A stretch of DNA of 14,154 nucleotides, taken from Stramenopiles sp. TOSAG23-3. Lineage: Eukaryota; Sar. Within the stretch, counting starts at the first letter, position 1, and the number at the start of each line of letters is the position of its first letter. Under the pieces are notes generated by a model, which saw only the letters and a list, made by a program, of their open reading frames with translations, was not told where the DNA came from and searched no databases. Of this stretch, positions 1 to 8,223 are shown in pieces. A program made the position numbers and the translations under genes. The DNA is taken from assembly GCA_900128585.1 (NCBI GenBank), contig LT642586.1:1-14154 (forward strand). The letters are read 5' to 3'.

Positions 1-681
1 TCCGATCAGATCTCCGCAGCGTACTAGGCGCTTCAAACACTCTAACGTTTCGCAAATTATAGATGGGTCACGAGTGTTAAGAGCGGTCTTGATCGGGATT
101 ATTAGCTGGGGAACTACGGGCAACACTTTGCCTAGCCGGCCGCCACGATCAATGAGCTGGTGTACACCACGGAGCGCAAGCGTTCTGTATGGTTCTTCCG
201 TTTCACGTATACCGTCAAAAAATATTGGAAGGTAATGGTGATAATCCAACTTATCAACTTCGACACTCCAGGTAACTTGGTTCATTCCGTTTTGGGGCAA
301 ATGCAGAATTTTCATTGGCAAGTCTCCCCTTTCGTAGAATCGTCGAAACTCACTGGGCTGGACTTTTCTTTTTCTGAACACATGGCACTTGGGGGGAGGC
401 ACTTGTGCCGGGGCGGTACCTTTCTTGGTCGAAGAAAAAGACCCACCGCTGCCAGTGTGGGCTTTCAGCAGACGTGTCTTTTGCTTTGATGGAGAGACCA
501 ACCCCGATGCCTTTTTTTTTGGTTTTCTTTGCCTCTTTACCTGCATGTCTTCTGGGAACGCCCCAAAGCAGCTTTGTGCATGTGCAGTTCCTTCAATATC
601 CCCGATGATCAGCGCACGAATCTGTTGGTCCTTTTTCGTCATCACCCTCTTTGTCTCTGCTGCTCTTCGTTCGAACGACAT
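1..681 (-). CDS. PACRG: PACRG (Parkin co-regulated protein), 3' end beyond window
   Basis: PACRG is a helical-repeat (HEAT/ARM-like) protein of the inner junction between the A and B tubules of axonemal doublets. The ATG at 681 is preceded in frame by TGA four codons upstream, and the frame then stays open for 227 codons to the window edge. Residues 1-100 are a basic, low-complexity tail rich in Lys, Ser and Pro. From about residue 103 the conserved domain is plain: FRRFYERGDLP, then KLDYHHYLPIFFDGIRET, then LPVVPQLIIPIKTALNTRD. These match the family signature almost word for word. About 75 more C-terminal residues are expected to the left of the window. Seen: motifs and open frame. Known: axonemal role of the family. 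The call implies a lineage that builds motile cilia. No intron is needed within the visible part. Confidence 0.95.
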   Translation of the reverse strand, partial: MSFERRAAETKRVMTKKDQQIRALIIGDIEGTAHAQSCFGAFPEDMQVKRQRKPKKKASGLVSPSKQKTRLLKAHTGSGGSFSSTKKGTAPAQVPPPKCHVFRKRKVQPSEFRRFYERGDLPMKILHLPQNGMNQVTWSVEVDKLDYHHYLPIFFDGIRETEEPYRTLALRGVHQLIDRGGRLGKVLPVVPQLIIPIKTALNTRDPSIICETLECLKRLVRCGDLIG

Positions 682-1897
682 TGTTGTTAATCAATACTTA
701 TCGAAAGTGTACAGTTAATTATCAAGAAAAATGTATTAAAGAAGAAAATCAATATTGCTTTCCAATTCTTTCGAAAAAAGTAAAACATTGGTGTAACTTT
801 AAATACAACAGTTGCCACTAGGGTCCGTAATGATTCACCAACGATCGTTCGTCCTTTAAGTTCGTACATTATTGTACCGGTTGTACTTAGTACCGTGGTA
901 CCTGTACCGTACCGTAGTTAGTATGCAAGAGGCAAGAGAGAACAACATCTTGATGATGAAGAAGAAGATTTTATTAGATACCATAGTGTGTATAGAAAAG
1001 AAAGAAGTGTGTGTGTGTGTAATATTTTATTTTATAAATTCTACTACTGTACTGAAATAATATGACAATATCATTCAATCATTTTTTGTCCGTTCAACTC
1101 ATACAACAAAAGAAGATGCCTCCCTCCTCCCTCGTTCGTACGTACGTATAACAACAATAAACAACAGCATTTATAAATAATTAAAAATACAAAGAAGGTA
1201 GAAGGGAATGAGGAACGAACTCTTGTAACAGCTTTCTACAATTTATACGAATTCATAGTCTAATACAGAATATAAGTAAAATTGATGCAATAGTGCAACT
1301 ATTATGAGGACTTCGTAGGTATAGTATTATAATTATAAATATGATGGGCGTATGAATAATATAAATAAATCAAATTCATTTACGAATATTGTTTTATTTA
1401 TATTTCATCGTTCGTTCTTCCAGTAGTAGATGAAACTGATTTTTCTAAAAAAAGAAGAAAAGAAAAAGAAATGTTAACAATTAAGGTAGTCGTCTATGTT
1501 AGTATAACATAGTATTAATACTATATGATTCCTTATTTATCACTTAACGATAATAATTACTCTACTTACTATGTGGTCGCTATACGCGTAGCCTCAATAG
1601 AACAGACTATATTATCCTTATTTAAACACAATAACAGCATTCACCACACGTTATACCACACATTCAAATAATAATTAAGAAGAACAGACAAAAAATAAAA
1701 TGTATTTTTCTGTTCCTCATATCGTATCTAACGAATCAATGTCCAGGACAGAACATCATTGAACATATTAAAAACCAAATAATCACAACAGAGGAAGGAA
1801 AGACCTCAACGCCTTAAGGAGAATTTGCTGGTCACAAGGGATTTCTTGTAATATGTTACTCGTCTAGTTGAAAACAATTCAAGAAGTGCCCGTTATT
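682..1897. other. Divergent AT-rich intergenic region
   Basis: This is about 1.2 kb between the PACRG start (minus strand) and the flippase-like gene (plus strand), so it must hold both promoters. It is strongly AT-rich with poly-A/T runs, a short TG microsatellite near 1008-1020, and an alternating palindromic CGTACGTACG stretch near 1137-1146. A cluster of GTACC words lies at 874-913, about 200 bp upstream of the PACRG ATG. Short open frames on both strands (for example 687-869 and 872-1060) have skewed low-complexity composition and no recognisable protein. I see no RNA gene, transposon end or convincing core promoter motif. Confidence 0.6.
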
Positions 1898-2611
1898 ATG
1901 AGTGTTTCCAGCGTTAAGCCAAGTGCAAAATCATCTGACGTTGGCACCCGCCGAGCGTACATTTGCGATTCAACGCGAAATGGCCCGTCCAATTATTGTA
2001 CCAACAGCATAAAAACCTCTAAATACACGGCTGTTAACTTTATCTTTAAGAATTTGTGGGTTCAATTCCATCGACTTGCGAACGTTTACTTTGTCTTTGC
2101 GGGGGTGCTGGAGTGTATACCCCAGGTTACCATGACCAATGGGGTGCCCACTTATGCCATGCCGCTCGCATTTGTGCTAGGAATTACAGCTATAAAGGAT
2201 GCGCTGGAAGACTACGCGCGCCACAAAGCCGACGACGAAGAGAACGACAGGGTTACAAAGTGCTTCGATAGAGGTTCCAACAGCTTTGTAGAAACGAAAT
2301 GGTCAAGAGTAAAAGTCGGGGACATCATCCGTCTGCAGAATCGGGATTTAGTGCCCGCAGACATGGCCATGATATCAAGCAGCGTGGAGAATGGTTTGTT
2401 GTACTCGATGACTGCGAATTTGGATGGAGAAACAAATCTGAAACTGAGAAAAGTTAACGAGGAAGCGGCGCTAGACACTGCACTCTTTGGTGTGTTACTA
2501 TGTGTGTTATTTTGCATTTAAAACTACTGTGTTTGCGTCTGGGGAAGACACGAGCATGTGGTACTTTGGAACAATAATGCATTTTTTAATCGTGCTCACC
2601 GCAAACGCAAG

Positions 2612-2669
2612 AATTCTTATGATGACCCGGGATTTTACATAATTCTTATGATGACCCGGGATTTTACAT
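2612..2669 (+). repeat. 29-bp perfect tandem duplication inside the flippase remnant
   Basis: Bases 2612-2640 and 2641-2669 are identical. The first copy ends the frame that encodes WYFGTIMHFLIV and then RILMMTRDFT, and runs straight into TAA at 2640-2642. The second copy re-enters RILMMTRDFT in the frame that continues TWLVFVSHF and on to the EF-hands. Since 29 is not a multiple of three, the duplication both shifts the frame and creates a stop. Removing one copy restores a continuous reading frame across this point. The perfect identity suggests a recent event. Confidence 0.95.
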
Positions 2670-3082
2670 GGTTGGTGTTTGTCTCTCATTTTTTGTGTTT
2701 CGTCGGCTGGGTTTTCTTTCTGTGGTTCTTCTGTGCCCCTTTTTGGGACGAGCCGTCGATGTTTAGCATTTTTAACAAACTGTTTGGCTCTTTTTCTTCC
2801 TATGTAATAATAATTCTAGGAGTTGGGATCAACATCTTCATCTCATTCTTACCAACGGCTTTCCGTGTAGTCGTCCATCCCTACCCGAGTATGGTCTGTG
2901 CTGAGAGGGAGGGCCGAAAAGGTTTGATTTACCCTGATGATGGGTCCTTGGAGGAAGGCGCACAGCTTCAGCTTCCTGGAGAAAAGAAGAAGAAGCGCAT
3001 AAAGCGCTCAAAAAGTGCAACGGAGAAGCGCTCCGCAAAAGAACACATAGTGCAAATGGTGATGACACTTTTCCGTCATTAC

Positions 3083-3568
3083 GATGAAGACAGAAGCGGT
3101 TCTGTTGGACCATCGGAACTGAAGTCTATATTGATCGACGGTGGTGCTGCTGGTGGCCATGATTTGTTTGAAGAAGAACTGGAAACGTTCGTCCATGAAA
3201 TAACCGGGACTTCGGACATGGAAATTTCTAAATTCCAATTCAGCTCTTATGCAACGGACATAGCCCTGAAGTCGACCGTTCAAATGCAGAATTATCGAAG
3301 AAAGGGGCGCTTACACGACGCGTTTGCCACCGTTCTTACGAATGCAAAGGACAAACTTGAAAGTAGAGTGCTTGAATTGCAGCAAATATTTGAGTTTTAT
3401 GACAGCAATAGCAGAGGGGAGATAAACAGAGACCAATTTGGCAATATGCTCACTGATATCACCGCCGAAGATGTAAACGGCGACGGGGTTAAAGTTACTG
3501 CAGAGGACGTCGAGTTATTCGTGAAAGCTTTGGACGCAGACGGCGACAACATGATAGGACAAACGGAA
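3083..3568 (+). other. EF-hand region in the C-terminal tail of the flippase-like gene
   Basis: The loop at 3083-3118 (DEDRSGSVGPSE) has acidic or hydroxyl ligands at positions 1, 3 and 5 and Glu at 12, as in a working calcium loop. A degenerate partner lies near GTSDMEISKFQF. The loop at 3401-3436 (DSNSRGEINRDQ) lacks the final Glu. The loop at 3533-3568 (DADGDNMIGQTE) is canonical. This gives two pairs, as in calmodulin-like modules, of which two loops look able to bind calcium. The tail is in one open frame with the last flippase membrane helices, so it was part of the ancestral protein. A calcium-sensing regulatory role is inference. Confidence 0.8.
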
Positions 3569-3706
3569 TTTATTGATTACATGCTTCGGGGCATGGCAAT
3601 GACCCCAGACGAGCGCTCGAAATTTGCTCGAAGAAGTCAGATGCACGCAAAGCTCAACCGTTTCGTTGAAAATATATTATGGCGATTGGACGCAGAGGAG
3701 TTGTAA

Positions 3707-4355
3707 AATTAAGCTTTAAGCATTTATTTTATTCCAAAAGGTTAAAAAAGGAGAGTCTTAAAACAAAAAAAATAAAAATAATAAAAAAAGAGCAGATTCA
3801 TTTTCGCGGTACACGAGGAAGATAAATTTTAATTACTCAAATAATAACAGCCATTTTTTTGTTAAAAAGTTAAAATGAGGTTAAATAAAAGCCAATTTTC
3901 TTGCTTTTTAAAATGAGGTTATAGAGTAAAATCTCAGGAGCAGAGATAAGTTCGCAGTATGAAGAAGATAAATTTTGTATGAAGAAGATAAATTTTAATT
4001 ATGTTACTTATTTTAAGTAGGACTAATACTTAAAATAACAGCCAATTTTTGTTTGTTTTTAATACTAGTCTCTATTATATAGCTAAAAAACAACAGCCAA
4101 TTTTTTGTTTTAAAAAATGAGGTCAATGTTTTTAGCTTAAAATGAGGTTCTTCTTACTTCTCTCATACCAAATTGTTTTTCACACCTAATAATTTTAACA
4201 GCATAATATGAACACAAATCAAAAATACCTTAATAATAAGTAGTTTTTAATCTTTTTTTTGTGTGCGGCTTTGACAACTATATAGAAATAGCGCTTATGA
4301 AATTAAAAGTGTATTACAGCTAGCTTTTTCCTGCGCGTGAAAAATTATTTGAGGT
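3707..4355. repeat. Convergent AT-rich spacer with interspersed degenerate repeats
   Basis: This lies between the 3' ends of the flippase remnant (plus) and the CFAP97-domain gene (minus). A recurring pattern is AACAGCCAATTTTT, then a T/A-rich run, then AAAATGAGGTT. Copies or parts lie at about 3844-3883, 3891-3920, 4035-4060, 4090-4123 and 4138-4149. GAAGATAAATTTTAATTA appears at about 3818 and 3984. Bases 3957-3976 and 3977-3996 are a perfect 20-bp tandem pair. AGCTAAAAAACA at 4081-4092 and its near-complement at 4127-4137 could form a hairpin around one copy. No gene was found. Both polyadenylation regions must lie here. Confidence 0.65.
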
Positions 4356-5915
4356 TTACTTCTTTCTTTCTCGGAGCCCATCGCGGCCTTTCTTTCTATT
4401 TTCTTTCACACAGAAGCGACTCTCTGGCTTTTCAACTATCTGCTCTTCTACAAGGTATTCTCTGACAAGTCGCAATCGCCGGCTATCGGTCATGGACGCA
4501 GACTTCAATTGTTCCGATAGACCTGGGGGGAGCCTACTCTGCGTCTTGTTCATACGTTTCACATCATAAACTACCAATTGCCAGTAATCGTAGAGTTGGC
4601 ACATGAGAAACATTCCCTTGTATGCGGACTGGGGCATTTTGATAATGAATTTTGATGAATGCTTGTCAACGCCTATGTCATCTTCTGCATTATTTTTTTC
4701 TACCGCAGCCTTTTTCCTCTCGCTCTGTTTGCTTCCTGGTTGGGGCTTTGAAGAAGCAGCTCTTTTGCTTTTCTTCTCTTTCCCAGGCGACACACGTTTG
4801 TCGTCGTTTTTGGATTCTGCAACAGCTTTTGTTTTTTTCGATTTCTTCTTCCCTTGCTCTATTAACAGTACCCTTTTGCCGTCCCTAAAAAAGAATGTCA
4901 CGCGTTCAATCAATGCTTTGCATAATTCTTCGCGCCTGTAGTGCTGCAAAAGCTCCACCCTATCTGACATTATTACTTGAACGTCATGGACGCTGAGAAG
5001 TTTTTCAACAGTCACTTGGTCCGAGGGCACGTACGCCTGTATCACTAACATTTTGCCACGAGTGGATGCAGACAGGATCGTAAACACACCACTCAAGTTT
5101 CTGCCTATTTCGTATATTTTTGTGTTGTCTGGTATACGTTCTTCCCGTTTAACCCCTGCATTCTGCGGCGGGCTGTGGTGGGAACTTGCCCCAGGCGGTT
5201 TTATTCCGATATCCCTTTCTATTCCGTTCTCCACACCCGTTGTCATGTGGAACATAGGCGAAGGCAGAGATTGAGCCACACTTTGTGGTTCTAAATTTGG
5301 CTCACTACTACTACCATGCACGGGGGGCAAACTTCGCGCCCACTTTTTTCTTAGACGATTCTTCGCCATAGACCTATCCCGTTTCATCCTTTTATTTTTC
5401 TTTGAGAATCGCAGAGTTTTTCTGTTCCCGTTCTTATCGTACCGGGACATGTTCTTTAAGTATTGTTCGTTCTGGCGCCGCTCTTTGGCCCACGTTTTCC
5501 TATTGTACTCGCCTTTGTTTCTTTCGATCCGGCTCACTAACTTTTCATTTTCCCGATTGACACGCTTGTACTCTTTTTGTCTTGTAATCTTATTAAGACT
5601 GCGGGGCCCAACTTTTTTTTTGCTCATGGTCTCGTAAATTTCTGCAGGGTGCCTCATCAAGTGACTAAGCTTGTTCAGCAAGACGCGGTTCTCCAGCTCA
5701 ATATCCAGGTATCTTGCACGCTTGATTGCTTTGCGTTTTGCGGCACGCGTTTTCATACTAAGCCCCTCTTTTGGAGACGACATGAACTTCTTCACTTCAG
5801 GCTTCATATGCTTCAACCTGCTCTTGTGAATATCTTGCTGGAAGTCGTCCCAGTCTTGAGTAAAAATATCTTCCCCTTTGCGCCCCCACGGTAGCGAGTA
5901 GTCCAAGGCCTTCAT
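4356..5915 (-). CDS. CFAP97-domain ciliary protein with unrecognised C-terminal region
   Basis: This encodes 519 residues from the ATG at 5915. The open frame extends upstream to 5972 only through a TTG codon and a sequence that looks like a splice acceptor, so ATG 5915 is the conservative start. Residues 20-160 match the CFAP97/KIAA1430/hemingway domain: a W-x-x-F-x-x-D-I-H-x-x-R-L start, ENRVLLNKLSHLMRHP, SLNKITRQKEYKRVNREN, and a closing W-x-x-E-RRQNEQYLKNMSRY. Known members belong to cilia and sperm tails. Residues 161-200 are very basic. Residues 268-356 look like a folded alpha/beta domain (VFTILSASTRGKMLVIQAYV and later FFFRDGKRVLLIEQG) that I do not recognise. Residues 357-415 are Lys-rich linker. 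Residues 422-480 (FIIKMPQSAYKGMFLM, YDYWQLVVYDV) may be a second half of that domain. The length is well above small family members, which are mostly the first domain alone. Confidence 0.8.
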   Translation of the reverse strand: MKALDYSLPWGRKGEDIFTQDWDDFQQDIHKSRLKHMKPEVKKFMSSPKEGLSMKTRAAKRKAIKRARYLDIELENRVLLNKLSHLMRHPAEIYETMSKKKVGPRSLNKITRQKEYKRVNRENEKLVSRIERNKGEYNRKTWAKERRQNEQYLKNMSRYDKNGNRKTLRFSKKNKRMKRDRSMAKNRLRKKWARSLPPVHGSSSEPNLEPQSVAQSLPSPMFHMTTGVENGIERDIGIKPPGASSHHSPPQNAGVKREERIPDNTKIYEIGRNLSGVFTILSASTRGKMLVIQAYVPSDQVTVEKLLSVHDVQVIMSDRVELLQHYRREELCKALIERVTFFFRDGKRVLLIEQGKKKSKKTKAVAESKNDDKRVSPGKEKKSKRAASSKPQPGSKQSERKKAAVEKNNAEDDIGVDKHSSKFIIKMPQSAYKGMFLMCQLYDYWQLVVYDVKRMNKTQSRLPPGLSEQLKSASMTDSRRLRLVREYLVEEQIVEKPESRFCVKENRKKGRDGLRERKK

Positions 5916-6438
5916 TGTTTTCCTTCCTTTGTACCAGTAACTGCCCGCCCACCTACTGTAGAAAAAAAGCAATAACTATAGAGTCCTACGATCGAATTTC
6001 GGTTGTTTCAGAACGAATTATATAAAAATTGAAGATCATGGATATTGATTTTTGTTATGGAACGGAAGGTTTGTTTAAAATGTACATTTTTACATACATA
6101 CGTGCTGGTTGCTGACTTAATCATTCTTTATAAACGCGCGCCGTGAGCCGTGTGACCGGCGACCTTCTTCCTCCTTCCTTCGTACGGTACCTTGTACCTG
6201 TTCCTTCTTCCTGCGTAAATACAAAGTATTGTACCTGCTGCTGTTATGTATTACATTAATACCCCCCCCACCCGTATCCCTATTAAAACCAGCTACAACA
6301 CTTTTCTTTTTCCTACTTCTTCTTTTCTTCTAATAATATATCAACACAGCATCGGAGATAATTTAATAGTAGTAAACGGATAATTTTATGCCACATGTGT
6401 TAACAATAGGGTTTTAAATATCAGTCGTATATTATTTA
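5916..6438. other. Spacer between CFAP97-domain gene and thioredoxin reductase gene
   Basis: This holds the 5' region of the CFAP97-domain gene and the 3' untranslated region of the thioredoxin reductase gene, both on the minus strand. Apart from the putative micro-exon it is non-coding. Visible elements are a GC-rich patch with GCGCGC at 6136-6141, a TTTATAAAG word beside the putative micro-exon ATG, GTACC words near 6185-6235 resembling those upstream of PACRG, pyrimidine-rich CTTCCT runs, and a C homopolymer near 6262. No RNA gene was seen. Confidence 0.5.
6102..6124 (-). other. Possible 5' coding micro-exon of the CFAP97-domain gene
   Basis: ATG at 6122-6124 is followed by seven codons plus two bases and a GTATGT donor at 6101-6096. 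A strong acceptor (T-run, CTACAG) ends at 5956. Joining them skips a 146-base intron, keeps the frame, and gives MIKSATST directly followed by RWAGSYWYKGRKTM, entering the main ORF before its ATG at 5915. An in-frame TAA lies just upstream of this ATG. The phase match has a one-in-three chance of being accidental, and I see no strong branch site, so this is a proposal only. Confidence 0.35.
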
Positions 6439-8222
6439 TCAACCACAGCTTCCACCTCCACACCCACCGCTTGCAGTATAATCAAGTGGTGTTGTTGTGT
6501 CAGCCTTTTTAACTTCCATGCTTGCAAAAGCTTCTGCGTCTGTGATGTGAACACCAACTATAAAAGAGAGTGAGTGAGAAAAAAAGTGAATATGTTAGTA
6601 AGACGGTTTATGGAATGAAAGTGGATTGATCCAAAGGGTGACTTACTCATTTTATCAAAATCAGATTTGGTTGCTCCCAGATTCAATGCAAGGGAGAAGC
6701 CCTGCAGCACCTCGCCGGCATTTGGGCCAACGAAATGAAACCCGACTATACGGTTTCCTTCCGATTTCAAACAAATCAATTTTGCGAAACAATTGGGAGA
6801 AATGGGTTCATAACTTCCCTCATCTATACTTTCATGCTTCAGTCTATTGGATGCTTCTAATTCAAGACTTTTCCAAGACCATAAAAAACAGTCAACGTTG
6901 TTTTTCCCGTAGACTGTCTCTGCAGTGTCCTCGCTTTCCCCAACACACCCGTACTCGAACGGGGTAAACACCGCGGTAGGTACTTTTAGCCCATCATAAT
7001 CCATCGTTTCCATCGACCCATTGAACAACCGCCTGGACAAATACCTCCCACACTGGACGGCAACGGGGGTAAGTTCGGGCCTGCTCTCCACGACATCACC
7101 AACGGCGTATATATGTGGAACGTTTGTTCTATCTTTATCATCGCATACAATTTTACCGTTCTCCGTCGTCCCGACACCTGCTCGATGCAGCTCCAGCCCA
7201 CTCGTGCATGCTTCACGGCCTATGGCATACAGTACGGTATCGTACTCTTCCGCTTCCTCTTCTCCTTCAAAGGTCACATGCAGTGTCCCATTGGCCCCTT
7301 TGTCGATCCGTTTCGGTATTTTTTCCCTGAAGAAACGAATGCCAACATCGTTCATTAAATCGAACACCTTTGCTGCACAATCCGAATCGAAACTACGCAG
7401 AATTTCATTCGACCGCATGGCGACCGTCGTATCAAAGCCGAGGGAATTCAAGATGCCCGCGGTTTCTAAACTAATGTACCCGCTTCCCACACAAAGTGTT
7501 TTACCAGGCACTTTCTTATCCCAAAAGATGTCGTCGCTGGTAATGGAATGTTCGATCGCACCTTCCACGTCTGTAGGAACAATAGGCCTGGTCCCCGTAG
7601 CGACGAGAATGTTTGCAGCAGAAACAGTCGACTTGCCGGCTTCCGACAAAAAGCTATCGTTTCTAGAATCATATCTCAACGTGTGTGGACTTTCGAACGC
7701 CGCGTAAGCATTGACATATTTCACGCCAGCTTTCGACAAGGCAGACGACGACGAGAAACTGAGAGAACGAACGTGGTTAACGACGGTCTCAACGAGTTCG
7801 GCCCAGTGAAAGGCCGGCTTAGCGTTCGACGAGGGCGACAGTTCCCACCCAAATTTGCGAGCATCTTGAAACAGTTCGCCGCAAATAGCTGCATGGTGCA
7901 TGAGTTTTTTGGGCACGCAGCCCACATTTATACAGGTCCCCCCCACCCCCCAACTGTTTCCTTGTGTGGACGGCTCAACATAATCAAATAAAATAACGCG
8001 GGCCCCACAGTTTGCGGCTTCCTTCGCCGCCGCGAGGCCTCCCGACCCACCGCCAACAACGGCAAGGTCATACTCATACTTGCTTTGGAGCGGAACCCTT
8101 TCATTTTTTGTTTCAAACTGAGACGTATCAAATCCAGAGAGATCAAAGCTCGAAAAAAACGCGGCCGGCGAACGTGTGGAAACAAGTCTAAGCCTAGTTT
8201 GCAAACTGAAACATCGCCTCAT
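6439..8222 (-). CDS. High-molecular-weight thioredoxin reductase, two exons, with CxxxxC C-terminal redox tail
   Basis: The enzyme is an FAD/NADPH disulfide reductase that passes electrons from NADPH to thioredoxin. Exon 1 is 8222-6647, the intron is 6646-6558, and exon 2 is 6557-6439; the product has 564 residues. ATG at 8222 is chosen; a TTG two codons upstream is not used. Residues 1-30 are Arg/Ser/Leu-rich without acidic residues before Asp27, which suggests a mitochondrial presequence. The FAD loop GGGSGG is at 57-62. The active disulfide is Cys97/Cys102 in WGVGGTCINVGCVPKK, with the Trp and spacing of thioredoxin reductase rather than glutathione reductase. GSGYISLE at 246-253 belongs to the NADPH fold; YAIGR and YAVGDV follow. 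Exon 2 supplies His529/Glu534, the base dyad, and the tail GCGGGSCG with Cys558 and Cys563, the spacing known from Plasmodium. TGA at 6441 is followed by TAA. Stopping at the unspliced TAG would lose both His529 and the tail. Confidence 0.92.
6558..6646 (-). other. Spliceosomal intron in the thioredoxin reductase gene
   Basis: This is an 89-base intron. On the minus strand the donor is GTAAGT at 6646-6641, there is a perfect TACTAAC branch motif, then a long pyrimidine tract and TATAG ending at 6558. It splits an Ile codon after its first base. Splicing changes DFDKM plus nonsense into DFDKM-IGVHITDAEAF, which restores the family's conserved dimer-interface motif. That makes this intron nearly certain without RNA data. 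It gives a template for splice signals in this genome. Confidence 0.95.
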
Positions 8223-8223
8223 G

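Larger units (their letters stand above)
1898..3706 (+). pseudogene. P4-type ATPase (phospholipid flippase) with C-terminal EF-hands, core deleted and frame broken
   Basis: Intact P4-ATPases move phospholipids to the cytosolic leaflet. The ATG at 1898 begins a good flippase N-terminus: KTSKYTAVNF, LWVQFHRLANVYF (M1), then PLAFVLGITAIKDALEDYARHKAD (M2) and the actuator motif TANLDGETNLKLRK ending at about 2455. Homology stops near 2475-2490. By about 2535 the sequence already encodes the M7-M8 part (SGEDTSMWYFGT). The rest of the actuator domain, M3-M6, the DKTGT phosphorylation site and the nucleotide-binding domain, several hundred residues in all, are absent. TAA at 2519-2521 closes the first frame. 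A 29-bp duplication at 2612-2669 adds a second frame break. From 2670 the last membrane helices (M9-M10) and a cytosolic tail with EF-hands run intact to TAA at 3706. No intron can hide the core in so short a gap. Alternatives: a truncated but expressed allele, or an assembly error. Confidence 0.75.

Noticed and set aside
811-826. X-box-like GTTGCC word upstream of PACRG as an RFX ciliary promoter site
   Set aside because: Only the left half matches; the right half does not give a proper inverted repeat. RFX factors are also not expected in most protist lineages.
872-1060. Small ORF 62 codons long in the first spacer
   Set aside because: Low-complexity composition (runs of Lys, Val-Cys repeats from the TG microsatellite) and no recognisable protein.
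2490-2611. Intron with GTGTGT donor and CGCAAG acceptor that would rescue the flippase gene
   Set aside because: Phases do not match, and the proposed intron contains clear flippase coding sequence (WYFGTIMHF). It would not restore the missing core in any case.
6436-6441. TGA at the end of thioredoxin reductase as a selenocysteine codon
   Set aside because: The tail GCGGGSCG is complete before the TGA with two cysteines in a known working spacing, and TGA is followed at once by TAA. A Cys-Sec pair would need TGA directly after the Cys codon.
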